In this document: positions 44,822 to 55,770 of the stretch, piece after piece
Layout: every line of letters starts with the position of its first letter
Position numbering within the stretch: position 1 is the first letter of the stretch
Source: Rhizophagus irregularis
Taxonomy: Eukaryota; Glomeromycota; Glomeromycetes; Glomerales; Glomeraceae
Reading direction: 5' to 3'
NCBI RefSeq assembly: GCF_026210795.1
Contig: NC_089434.1
Location: 1,302,001-1,366,000, forward strand
DNA: 64,000 nt
Notes under the pieces: generated by a model
What the model was told of the DNA's origin: nothing
Seen by the model: only the letters and a program-made list of their open reading frames with translations
Databases searched by the model: none
Position numbers and translations under genes: made by a program

Positions 44822-45751
44822 CTACTTTTGATTATTCATTAAAATATTAAAGACATTTTCCAATATCATACTGTATAATGGAGCTGGTTCCTTCATTGTT
44901 TGTGACTGAAATAACGCCAATGCATATTCTAATCGTTGAATTTTCTGGAAAACAACTGGCGGATAACCGTTGCGAATGAAATATAATGCCATAATTGAAC
45001 GACCAAGACGTCCATTATCATTGATAAATGGATGAATGTGAAGGGAGGCCGAAAGTATATGACATGTAATTATAAGATGATGAACACCGGGATTTTTTGT
45101 ACATTCATTGCGAAATTGTATAAACTTTTCCGTCAATGCAGGTACTTCAAATTGATACTATAAAGAACATGGACGGAGTAAGTCATAGTTGATTATTTAT
45201 AAAGAATCTCAGTAAATAAGAAATAGTAAACTAGAACCTACTGGATAAATGGTTAAATAAAACCACATGCCTTTACTACTTCTGACCGAAACTCTCCTGC
45301 ACGTTGAATCCTACCATCTATAAATTTAACATTCTCCTTTGGCGTATCTTTTAAAAGTACGCGATGTACCTTCTTTATTTCGCCAATGTCAATTTCATGA
45401 TCTAACTTGTAGTACAAATTATTTAAGTTGCAAGCAGGTGATTTCGGATTTCGATGACTTGATTATCTGATTTACTAAAGTAAATGTGGCGGGGTATATT
45501 TTTCAGAGCACCTCCGGCATCTTATCCAAGTCATCATGAAGCCCAGTCAATGAGTTTCATACTTCTCGTGTTCCTGCTAATCCTAATGTATTTCCCTTTA
45601 AGAGCAACTTTGTTGAGTAAAACTCACAGTCGTACGTCGTAAAAGGTCCACAGACGAGATCTTTGTAGTGGCTTTGAGGACATTGATTTCTTTTAAGATA
45701 GATATGCATTGCCTGAAATTCTGTTAAACAAGAAAATAATTGATAATCCAA
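44822..45751 (-). pseudogene. Fic-domain protein relic
   Basis: The last exon (about 45164-44822) encodes a Fic core with HPFINDNGRLGR near 45037-45002, matching HxFx(D/E)GNGRxxR except that the acidic-Gly pair reads Asn-Asp. LYFIRNGYPPVVF follows. Upstream, after a short intron, 45430-45250 gives IKKVHRVLLKDTPKENVKF and DGRIQRAGEFRSEVVKACGF, as in the pre-core region. Further upstream, 45750-45480 encodes CLTEFQAMHIYLKRNQ and HYKDLV. In-frame stops (near 45550 and 45247) and a frameshift near 45500 break it. Fic enzymes typically AMPylate target proteins. The Glu of an inhibitory helix is not identifiable. Confidence 0.75.
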
Positions 45752-46074
45752 AGTAAAAATAAAGGAAAAAAGCCCCGCAGTTTATACCATGGTCCTGTTC
45801 ACGTCATTCAAATGGTTTATAGTTCTCCCAAACCTTTCCAATCTCCAAAAGTTTACGCCGTTCTTGCGAATTCTTTAAATTTGCTACTGGTTGGTAAGTT
45901 TATAAGCAAATTAGAATTAATTTCATGCATTTACGTGATTTATGAAGCAAAGCGAAAAAGACCTCTGATATTAGATTAAACCTTTCTTTATACTGTATTA
46001 CTGTTTCAGATTACGCTCGTAAATTTGGCTTGAAGAGTGGAACGGACGAAGTTGAAAGGTTTCGTAGCGACTAA
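45743..46074 (+). pseudogene. spliced fragment of an unknown gene
   Basis: An open stretch (SLYHGPVHVIQMVYSSPKPF then QSPKVYAVLANSLNLLLV) ends at a consensus donor (GTAAGT at 45894). After CTGTTTCAG (46009) the frame continues DYARKFGLKSGTDEVERFRS to a stop at 46072-46074. There is no ATG at the front, so it is an internal or 3' gene fragment. It is oriented away from the Fic relic. Family not recognised. Confidence 0.35.
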
Positions 46075-46429
46075 AGGTAAAGGTGGAATTCAGTAAAAGG
46101 GAGATTATTCTGCGCAACATTTGAGAATAAATAAAAGAAATTTTTCTGAAAAACGCTAGTTGATCAGTGGCTTTGTGAAGATCACTATAAACTAATTTAT
46201 TTTGGTAAATGATATAAGACCAACATTTGTATATCCAAGAAGGTGTACGTAGTCATTAATTTTATTACATATATGTATAAAGGAAAACGGAAAATCTGAT
46301 CACTAATCGAAGTTAAGCTTAAAATGAGCCCATCTGATATGTAGTTTTTGATTTTATAATAGATATTTAATAGTCCATTACGATTTCAGTAAATTAATTT
46401 AGGCCTAAATTTAATATAAATAATATAAA

Positions 46430-47090
46430 TACCATTGTAGTTTAAAGATTGTTACTACAAATTTTATCACTTAGAATAAATAAATGTATTTAAAAAATCT
46501 TGCAAACCAATTATTACTCTAGTCTTAGTTTCTAATGAATGATTTGATATATATCATAAGCAAATGACAAAAACTTTAAACATAATGATGTTATTGTTAA
46601 CTTACAGTATCAAAGGAAAATTTTAAAAAAATATACCTAAAGAATAAATAAATTTACAATAAGGAGTTGGCGGTAGGAATTTCCAGTTCATCTTGTTTCA
46701 TTGAATGAAGGTTTGGACTATTATATAGTATTTCATTATCATTTATAATAAATAGAATTAGAAATAATATATTTGGTAATTATTACGTAAGAAATTTGCC
46801 TTAGTAATTTGACATTTTATTTTTCGTTTGTTAAATTATTTCTTTTTTATTATCTAAATTTTTTTTTAATAAGGTCATAAAATGTTAAATAAATGAAATT
46901 GATATATTGATACTTACCGGTAATTTACTTATTTACTTCAGTTATCATATAATATCCAACTAAGTATATTATTCCATAATAATTTTTTATTTTGATTAAT
47001 TTGGAAATAATTTACTTAAACTTCTTTCCATTATTATGAAATGATTTTATTCCATTTGTTAATATCTTATAATCTTAAAAAATATTAAGG
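46430..47090 (-). pseudogene. kinase tail relic E
   Basis: Minus-strand remnants of the kinase 3' flank and small tail exons. 46680-46745 resembles the exon encoding NNPNLHSEEQDELEIP, and 46800-46870 the preceding one. No kinase domain is present. It shares diagnostic differences with 55350-55770, so the two relics come from one diverged subfamily. Confidence 0.6.
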
Positions 47091-48254
47091 TTGTTTAATT
47101 TTGATATATTTTAGACGAAAAAAAAATATTAGAACTACACAGTCTTTCTTATTAAATGGAACTTTCTATTTACAGTATATTAATTTCACAAAATAATCAT
47201 GTTCCATAAATTTTATGGAAAACGTTTGTAATATGAAAATTAAAAAGTGCTTTATAGTATTAAGAATTCATTTTAGGATTAGTAATATAAAATTCTCCCT
47301 TAACTATAAATAATTGGAATAAAATTTGATCAAAGAGGTAAAGTACCAATTACAATACTTGTCTAACATTTTTTTATAATTCTATTATACAATAATCTTC
47401 CGATCTTTATCTACGGATACCCGATTTCGTCATTTTGGAGTTTCTCGTAAATCTTATTGTTAGAAATCAAAAATAATAATGAACAATCAATATACAATTA
47501 TTTAAGGTACTAAAGCTACCAGTCCGTCTAGTTATAGTGTAATAAGTAAATATCTTGATACGTCAATTATAAACGTATTTGCGTGCTTAAAAATAATCAA
47601 CGAAAATCAAATTTTTAAATCAATCAATGAATTTTATCAATCCAAATGGCATTTTATAGGACTTCTTTTTTAATTTTCTCTTTGTCAGGAAGATAAATAC
47701 GAAGTAAGGATATAACTACGTTGTAATACTATATAGATTGGTTATAACGGTGATAATAAACTTTGTATCTAATAAATTTTACATAGTAAACTATCATAGA
47801 CGACAGACGCTTACGACCTTTAATAAAGTCAAAAAAGACTTTACATTCGAACCTAACAAACTTCACATTATACCTAATATTCAAACTTAAGAAAGTTCAC
47901 ATTTCAATTTAACCAAAATTTTACAATTCAAATCTTATTGATTAAACTTTTACGTTTCAAACTTTAAATAACTTTACATTAATACATATTCAAATCAAAC
48001 GTCCAAATGAGGATGTACGGTGTCATTACGAAATATTAATGATTTATACCAGTTTCTTTTACTTAGTCTTATTGACACAAACCATATTAAAATTCTCGTC
48101 TTTTTTTTTTATTTGAAAAAAATTATTAAATATTCATTGTTCTTAATGATTAGGTTAGTATTAGATTACTTGTTTCGCTTTTAGCCATGAAATTATTATT
48201 ATAAACGTAGATAAATAATATCTGATATGAAAATTTTTATTTCATAATACTGTA
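47091..48254. other. gene-free AT-rich DNA
   Basis: No coding sequence. 47820-48000 contains several near-repeats of ACTTTACATT / CAAACTTAA type, too degenerate to define a unit. Confidence 0.35.
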
Positions 48255-48475
48255 TGTGTGAGCACATCTAAAATCTGTGACAGGTTAGTGTCGATCACGG
48301 TGACAAAGAACGGTGACAAAGAACGGTGACAAATAAATTTTTGGCACTAAAAAAATTAAAAAAATTAAGTCCCGAACTCGTGGCTGCACGTGATCAGTGA
48401 CGCGTAAACATCACCCCTTCCTATTATAGCAAGATCGACACTAAACTGTCACAGATTTGAGATAAGCATGTGTGA
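48255..48475. mobile_element. ~220-bp MITE with internal 14-bp triplication
   Basis: The left arm AAATCTGTGACAGGTTAGTG is inverted at the right as CACTAAACTGTCACAGATTT, and both arms extend further (TGTCGATC/GATCGACA, ACACATG-type ends). Inside, ACGGTGACAAAGA repeats three times. It lies about 190 bases upstream of kinase F. Confidence 0.65.
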
Positions 48476-48553
48476 CGACTATGACGTGTGTAGAAACATT
48501 TTTGTGCGATGCCATGTAAGTGTACTACATTATAAGACTGTAGATCATTACTA

Positions 48554-48584
48554 ATTATTTCGGATACAAAACTCCGTTCAGCCT
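48554..48584 (+). promoter_or_regulatory. 31-base element conserved before kinase A, B and F
   Basis: Core TATTTCGGATACAAAACTCC. Identical over 31 bases to the complement of 5810-5840 and with one mismatch to that of 20292-20322, whereas flanking DNA upstream of F has diverged. It lies 85 bases before the ATG of F. It may be a core promoter or 5' UTR element. Confidence 0.5.
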
Positions 48585-48668
48585 ATTTTTTTTTTCTTAC
48601 CATAATTTTTTTTTAACTTTAATTTATAAAAAACCCCTTCCTTTTAAAGTTTAATTTAAAAAAATTCA

Positions 48669-51433
48669 ATGTCTGTTATTCGAATAGACTTAGCTCATGC
48701 AGCAATTGCTAGATCACTTGCATTAATAGATTATAATGTTCACAATGATAATCACAAACAGCATGAATTTCAAAAACAAACAGTTCTTGCTGAGAATTCT
48801 CTTACTGAAGATGAAAAAACTTATGCAATAAATTGGATGACTAGAGATTATGATTATTATAAAATTCTTGATAATTCAGGAACAAAAAGAATTTGTGAAA
48901 ATTGTAAACAAGAATGTTTAGCTACGTTATACTGTGAATTTTGTGTTCGAAATTATTTAAAAGCAAAATTTTCAAATTGGACATCTGGAAATGTTAATAT
49001 TGATAACTTAATCCAGAAATGTCAATTGGAAACACTTATACCAAGTAAGATAGTTGAATGGATTCCATATAATAATTTACAAGATATTAAGTATCTAACA
49101 AAAGGTGGTTTTTCTGAAATTTATACAGCAGATTGGATTGATGGAAGATGTGAAGAATGGGATTCTGAAAAACAACAATTAAAAAGATTTGGAAAACATG
49201 AAGTGATACTTAAAAGATTAGAAAATGTTGAAAGTGCAAATCAAAGTTGGTTTGAAGAGGTCTGTAATCTAAATAATATATTTATAATTACTGTAACTAG
49301 TTTATATTATTAACAAGTCTTTAAATTTATATAGGCTAAATCACATTTAACCATAGGTAATAGGAGTAATGAAATTGTCCAATGTTATGGTATAACACAA
49401 AACATATCAAATGGAAATTACATGCTTGTAATGGAAATAATGGATGTAAATTTAAGAGAATATTTAGATCAGAATCATAATAAACTTACATGGAAAGAAA
49501 AAATAAATATTACTTTTGAAATAATTTTGGCCCTACATTTTATTCATAAGGAAAATGCAGTTCATAGAGATTTACATTCGGGAAATATATTGTATTCACA
49601 AATTAATAGCGGATGTTATATTAGCGATCTTGGATTTTGTGGACCTGCTGATAAATCATCAAAATGTATATATGGAAATCTTCCTTACATAGCACCAGAA
49701 GTTATTAATGGAAAAGAATATACTTTTAAATCTGATATTTATAGTATTGCAATACTTATGTGGGAAATTTCATCTGGACAACCACCATTTATTAATCATG
49801 AACATGATTATGATCTTGTAATGAATATTATTAATGGTATTAGACCTAAAATTGTGTTAGGAACTCCCACAGAATATAAAAATTTTATGGAACAATGTTG
49901 GGATGCTGATCCATCAAAAAGACCTGATACTGATACACTTTGTAATGAAATACAAAAAATGAATTTATATTATCAAAGTATGACAGATGAATCATTTCAA
50001 TCAGAAATAAATAGGAATTTAGAACAAGATAAAACAAATAATAGTACAAATAGCAGATTATTTGCAAGTAAAATTCATCAATTTGAAAATCTGCCTGAAC
50101 CAAGAAATGCAACAGAAGGTATTATATTTAATACATATTGCTTTTATTATTTTAAATAAATAAGTAATAATAATAAAATCTCATTGTTCATACTAAAATA
50201 AAAAGAGGAGCTAGAAGGTACAAATTTAATATATAAAATCTTTTTTATTTTTTCAGATTATTTGTACTCTTATCATTTTGACTTTTTTTAACTAAAATAT
50301 TTCACTTTAAATAGCATTTCATAGTAAATCATATGATTTTAGTATTCCCGCTAATAGTAAGTATTTTTTAAGTTGTGGAATTTATTATATAGCTATATAT
50401 TCAATTATTAATTTTTACAATTTTCTTTAGTTAATGATTTTAATAAACCAAGAAATCAGAGTAATAATAATACATCAAAATTACACAGTATATTTAATGG
50501 TAACTTATATTCTGATAATTTTTAATGACAATTAGGTAAATAATAACATGTATTTTCAAATTTTAGCAAATAGTAAAAATTTATCCAAAACATTTGAAAA
50601 GTTACCAATAAAAGACGGTAAGTAAATAAATAAGCTTATTTATTAATGCAAATATTCATTATTCATTAAACATAATTTATTTTTAATTTAATATAATCAA
50701 GAAATAGTACAACAAACAAAAGGACCATATGTTATTAGTAAGTAAAACTGCTAAATACTGTATATACATTTTAATGATCATTTTTATATTATTCAATTAT
50801 TCTTATTTTTGTTACTAAAAAGTGGTTTATTCGAAATAATAAATTAAAATAAAATCTATTTTACACTTTTAATTTAGGTGATAGTGAAAAATTGCCCAAA
50901 GAATTTATAAATTTGCAAATAAATTCAAATAGTAAGTAAATGAATGAATTCATTATATTAATTTCATTTATTAAATAACGTGACTTTTATTTTAAAATTA
51001 CTATGACGAAAAAGAAATAATTAAACAACAAATGAAAAGGAAAAATATTGATAGTGATGGTAAGCGAAAAAATAAAAAAAAAAATGAATTACTAGTTTTG
51101 TCAATATATTTATTTAATATGGCTTTTTTTTTCAAAATTTAGATGATGAAAAAGAAGTGATTCAACAAAAAACGAAAAGACAAAATATTAATGATATTGA
51201 TGGTAGGCGGAAAATTTTGCAACGATTTCAATTTTATATTTATTTAATTCTATTTATTTATTTCTTACAGATGATGATGAAATGTATAATAATCCAAACC
51301 TTCATTCAGAAGAACAAGATGAACTGGAAATTCCCGTTGGTAAGCTTTAAAAAAGAGATTTGCTATTACTTTTTTTTTATTTTTTACTAATTAGTATTTA
51401 TTGTTATTTATCTATTCTTTAGATGGATTTTAA
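48669..51433 (+). CDS. protein kinase F, complete with 11-exon structure
   Basis: Best-resolved paralog. Exons are 48669-49259, 49335-50118, 50206-50217 (12 bases), 50315-50356, 50431-50499, 50567-50617, 50702-50737, 50878-50931, 51143-51202, 51271-51339 and 51423-51433; 1779 bases, 592 aa. The Cys motif is at 76-92 (CENC...CLAT..CEFC), glycine loop TKGGFSEIY at 144-152, VILK Lys182, HRDLHSGN with Asp276 and Asn281, DLG at 295-297, and APE at 317-319. After the kinase domain the tail is low in hydrophobic residues, rich in Asn, Ser, Lys and Asp, ending EEQDELEIPVDGF. Every tail exon begins and ends in phase 1. A further exon-like segment at 51003-51060 has no AG acceptor and is taken as skipped. 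The catalytic residues imply activity; pathway unknown. Confidence 0.88.
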
Positions 51434-51890
51434 ATTTTCCTTTGGAAATAAGTTAACGATATCATTATTGTATTTCGAAAGATTTTATCATATATTTATG
51501 TTTTATTTTGAATTATTTAAACATTAAGACTAGAGTAGTAAAAAAAAATTGTTTTACAAGATTCTTAGTTTGTAATTTAAATAATTATATAATAAATTGG
51601 AATTATTAAGTATATAAATTATCACCAAAAAGGAAATATTTATATTGTTACAACTTCTAAACTAATTGAAGTTTATGTCTTTTTAATAGATAGTAAGAAA
51701 TATTCTTTAACGAGATCAATTCCCTTTACAAATTTCATATATATAAGGAAAGTAGTGGAATAATTTTATCACAGAGTTCAACTAACACAAGATCTATTGA
51801 TATCTGTTGAAAATGAAAATATTTAAATAATTTAGTTATTTACTATGCTATCCATAAATGGGTTATCATCCCCTGGATGATAACCCAGAA
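51434..51890. other. 3' flank of kinase F with a perfect hairpin
   Basis: Inverted match to the 3' flank of kinase A (2500-2996). At 51860-51886, GGGTTATCATCC and GGATGATAACCC are separated by three bases, a perfect 12-bp stem. A related broken hairpin occurs at about 2540-2620. It probably marks a small inserted palindrome carried by the duplicon. Confidence 0.6.
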
Positions 51891-52920
51891 TTATAAACAA
51901 CTAATTTCATTCGTTCCATTAATTAACTTTATATATCCAAAATATACACAAACCTGGCTGAAATTGTTGCCAATAAGGTCGAAATTATTTAAAAACTTCT
52001 CTACACTCTCTGAAATCCAGCGAAATCTTCTGACAAATTTCAGATTATTACGTTTATACAGTGTGGAGTTATGCCACAAAGCCGAAATTGGTCCGAAATT
52101 AAAAAATTATTTCGGCAACATGTATACTCCATAATATATAAAAATGTATATATATGACAATACGGTACGGTACGGTTACTTGATTATGCACATAATCGCT
52201 TTAGTAAGATTATAAATTATTAGCAAATATAATTTATATGTAACAAATTTGACAAATAAATAGCATTCCTCGATCAATTTATTTTATATTGATCAATATT
52301 TAATTTGTCAATGTATAATTAATAGATTTAAAAATCAATATAAACATGGTTAGTGGTTTTTATTTTTAAATTATTTTTCAACTAAATAAACAACATATAT
52401 ATAATATTTATTGGATTTATATCGGCCACAGGGACCTTCATTGATTGTGAAAATGACCACGCATAATCTACTTTATAGGCTTATTTAAACTTTTCCTATA
52501 AAAATTTTCATTTGGGGTGGTATCATTTTTTTTTTTGCCACCATATCACGTGATTTTACAAATAAGATTTATCGTGGACCACCAGTTTTTTTATCATTTT
52601 TTTTTAAATTTAGTTTTCTCTATATGCGAAGGGTAGGTTTGCCTTAAGGTAGATTGAAACATATAAACTTGTCTAGTCTTTTATGTTAGATTATTATATG
52701 CGTCCTTTTATATTCTCTGTAATTATTTTTCTCGATACACAACCCGTTAGCGTCACATAAGGTCATAATTATATTATTCACAGAATCTTTGACAGATTTA
52801 TTTGATCAATGACAATCAGCAAAAAAAATTTACTTTTTCAAAAACAAAAATAGCCAAATAAATGAACATGATAAAATCAATAATACAAAATAAACTAATT
52901 ACTGATTCTTTGAAAATTGA
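51891..52920. other. gene-free DNA
   Basis: A short open frame at 51891-52134 lacks splice context or family resemblance. 52200-52410 is the partner of the repeat at 39690-39890. Nothing else recognised. Confidence 0.4.
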
Positions 52921-52929
52921 CATCTGGAA

Positions 52930-53560
52930 CCTAAAAAAAAAGAAAGAAATGCAAGTTAGTAAAGAAAAAAAAATACAAAAAAAACCAACCTACATTTTGA
53001 AATAATATACAGCACCTAATGGAAAGAATAAACAAATTTTAACAAATTTAGTTAATGAAAACAAAAAGAAAATATCCAAAAAGAACATCCAAAACATAAA
53101 AAAGAGAAAACTGCTAAAAAAAAAGAAGAGCTGAAGACCTAAAAAAGAAAGATGAAAGTTAGTAAAGAAAACAATAAAAAAAAGGGAAACAATGGTCGAA
53201 CACCAACCTTTATTTCCACAAACTAAATTAGTTGAAATGAAATACAAATCTTTATTTCCAGGGAGAATAGCCGAAACTTAAAAAAGGATAAACAACGAAA
53301 TAAAAAACGGTTGAATACCAACTTTATTCCCACAAAGAGAACTGCTAAACCCTAAAAATAAAAAGTGTTGAAACCTAGAAATAAGAAAAATCAAACAAAA
53401 ATTAATAATGAAATGAAAATAAACAACGAAGAAAAAAAAACACTAACCTTCATTTTCAAAAAGAATCGCAAAACCTAAAGAAAAAGAAAACCCGAAAAGA
53501 ACCGTCAGACTATATAAAAAAATGAAACCAGTAAAGAAGAATATTATTTAGTAACGAAAA
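52930..53560 (-). repeat. second micro-exon-like array, different sequence family
   Basis: Read on the minus strand, repeated units have pyrimidine tracts ending in TTTTTAG or TTTCTAG followed by 25-35 bases such as GTTTTGCGATTCTTTTTGAA, GGTTTAGCAGTTCTCTTTGT and TTTCGGCTATTCTCCCTGGA. Each ends in AAATGAAG or AATAAAG directly before GTTAGTG or GTTGGT. TACTAAC occurs 20-30 bases before several acceptors (CTTTACTAACTTTCATC). Unlike the 10.5 kb array, the branch sites are not in hairpins and the donors are GTTGGT/GTTAGT. No shared open frame. Confidence 0.5.
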
Positions 53561-55340
53561 TGAAAATTATTGAAATATACAAACAAATCTTAAATTTCAT
53601 TACTCACGTGATTAGCATGAGATTACTGTTCTTCATGACTTTTTTTTTTGAGCGAGCTCTTCTGGAAATTCACAATGATAAATTTAAACGATGGGAGAAC
53701 ACCAAGAACATCACTAAAAGACACAAAAATGCATTCGCTACCACTTGCCACAACACGTGAATTACATCCACGCCATTGAAAAATGGTGGCCGGATTTATT
53801 CAGATTATCGACTTAAAATCAAATATATATTTTTTCTTTTTTCTTCGTTATAAATTTTTTATAAACTCATATAAAAGAGTCACTTAATAAGCCAAAAAGA
53901 TATTTATGGTTAAAAAATGTTCATTCAAATTTCAAGTCATTAGAGAAAATGAAAAGATAATATAGTGCAAAAATCGTCAAACTATGCCAAGAACTTTAAT
54001 AAGAATACAATTTATTGAGAATAATTATATTCGAAACATAAAGAACATAAAGTTAAAATATTGCACATCGCAGTATATTATTCAAACTATAACTTAAAAA
54101 AAATCATTAAATTTCTATTTGTAATAAAGTTCAATCGTTTAATTTTACAAGTGATTATCTTATGTAAGCGACATGTGTAACTAGCAAATAAATCTGGCTA
54201 CTAACATTTTTCGGTGAGTCGTTCCACACTACTTCACATTTGACTAATGATCCATTTAAACAGACGCGTAACACTCATACCAAGCCATTTATCTCTTACA
54301 AAAATTTTAAATACTTAAACTGCCATCGATGGCTTATATTGATCTCTTTTAATTTTGTATTTGCTGGAGCCTGGAGGATGGGCGACTTTTATATAAGCCC
54401 CTTATTCTTTATGTAATAATTATAATTTTTTCTTTTCTGATAATATTTTATTTTTAATTGTTTTACAGACTAGATCATATTTTTCCTTTTGACTCCTATT
54501 TATAAGACAGGTTAAATCTGTAAATCTTTCTTTTTTCTTTTTTTGGTTTTTTTTACAAGTGAGACGATCCCCTGAGGAAGGTTATGTTTTTACATAAATA
54601 GTCATTTTCTTTTAATTCCTTTAGTTATAAACTAGCTGTAGCCTGTTGTGTTGCAAAATGAGTTTAAATCAATATAATGATAAAGTTTCTGATTCATATT
54701 TGGGTTATTGGGAATATTAGATATTATATAATATTAGAGTTTTATTATTTAAAATTCCCAATTCATGACGCTTTATATTAATGTTAAAAACAAAATTTTA
54801 CTAAAAAAAATTCACTAAAAACGTTAAAAAAAAAAATTCTCGTGTGATCTTAATAGTCAGGAAACAATATCATTGACTAAGAAAAAAAAAAATCTCACTA
54901 AACAAAAAAATTGAAAAGTTGTGGCAACAAAGTATCCAATATTTTTCAGGTTAAAAAAAAAAAATACTAAAAAAAAAACGGTTTAAAAAACTGAAAAAAA
55001 AATGATAAATAAAAAAAATAATTTTCTGTTAAAGATAACCGAAAAGGAAAAAAAAATCAGATAAAAAAATTAATAATAAAACATTCAATAAAAAGACTAA
55101 AAAAGAAAATAATCACAAGCGAAATACAATTAATAGAACAAACTATACTTTTTTTGTGATAGAATAAAAAAAAACTGGTTAAAATCGGAAACATACCGCA
55201 ACCATGTGTACATTCTTAACAGTTAAGGCTAATCAAATTCTTTAACTATAACAAATACGAAATAGATCTGGCGCGGGAATATTACACTTTTCAATGGTAC
55301 ACAAGTCAAATTAGGTGATCTAAGCATGACAATTTTTTTA
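53561..55340. other. gene-free DNA, possible retroelement tail
   Basis: 54330-54660 contains CGATCCCCTGAGGAAGGTTATGTTTTTACATAA-like sequence and CTAGCTGTAGCC, which look like the 3' end of a larger retroelement, but no coding part is present. 54840-55170 is A-rich with short ACTAAAAAAA units. No genes. Confidence 0.3.
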
Positions 55341-55349
55341 ATCCAAACT

Positions 55350-55770
55350 TCAAATATAATGATGTTAACTTAATTATCAAAGGAAAATTTAAAGATATAT
55401 CTAAAGAATAAATAAAATAACAGATAAATACAAATCAGTAAAAAAAAAAAATCGTATAAAATATTTTTTTACAATAAGGAGTTCCAACGGTTTTATTGTA
55501 TAAAGATTTGTATTGTTATATATTTCGTTATCATTATAAGAAGAAAATAAATAAATAGAATTAGAAATAGTATATTTAATTATTATTATGTAAGAAATTT
55601 GCCTAGCAATAATATTAATATTTTTTATTTTTTTTTGCTTTAAATTATTTCTTTTTCATTATCTAAGTTTTTTCTAATAAAGTCATACATGTTAAATAAT
55701 GAAATTGATACATTGACACTTATCTATAATATTCGACTAAGTATATTATTTATAAACCAATAATATTTTG
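55350..55770 (-). pseudogene. kinase tail relic G
   Basis: Minus-strand remnant matching the kinase 3' flank (AAAGGAAAATTTAAAGATAT...) and tail exons, most like relic E at 46430-47090. The exon equivalent to DDEM..NPNLHS is hardly recognisable near 55490-55540. No kinase domain. Confidence 0.55.

Noticed and set aside
48255-48360. CRISPR-like short repeats (ACGGTGACAAAGA three times)
   Set aside because: No spacers, and the repeat lies inside a MITE of a eukaryotic genome.
49885-50112. Minus-strand frame inside kinase F
   Set aside because: Antisense shadow of exon 2.
50940-51010. AT-AC (U12-type) intron ending before 51003
   Set aside because: The 5' end is an ordinary GTAAGT and no U12 branch consensus is present, so loss of the AG is simpler.
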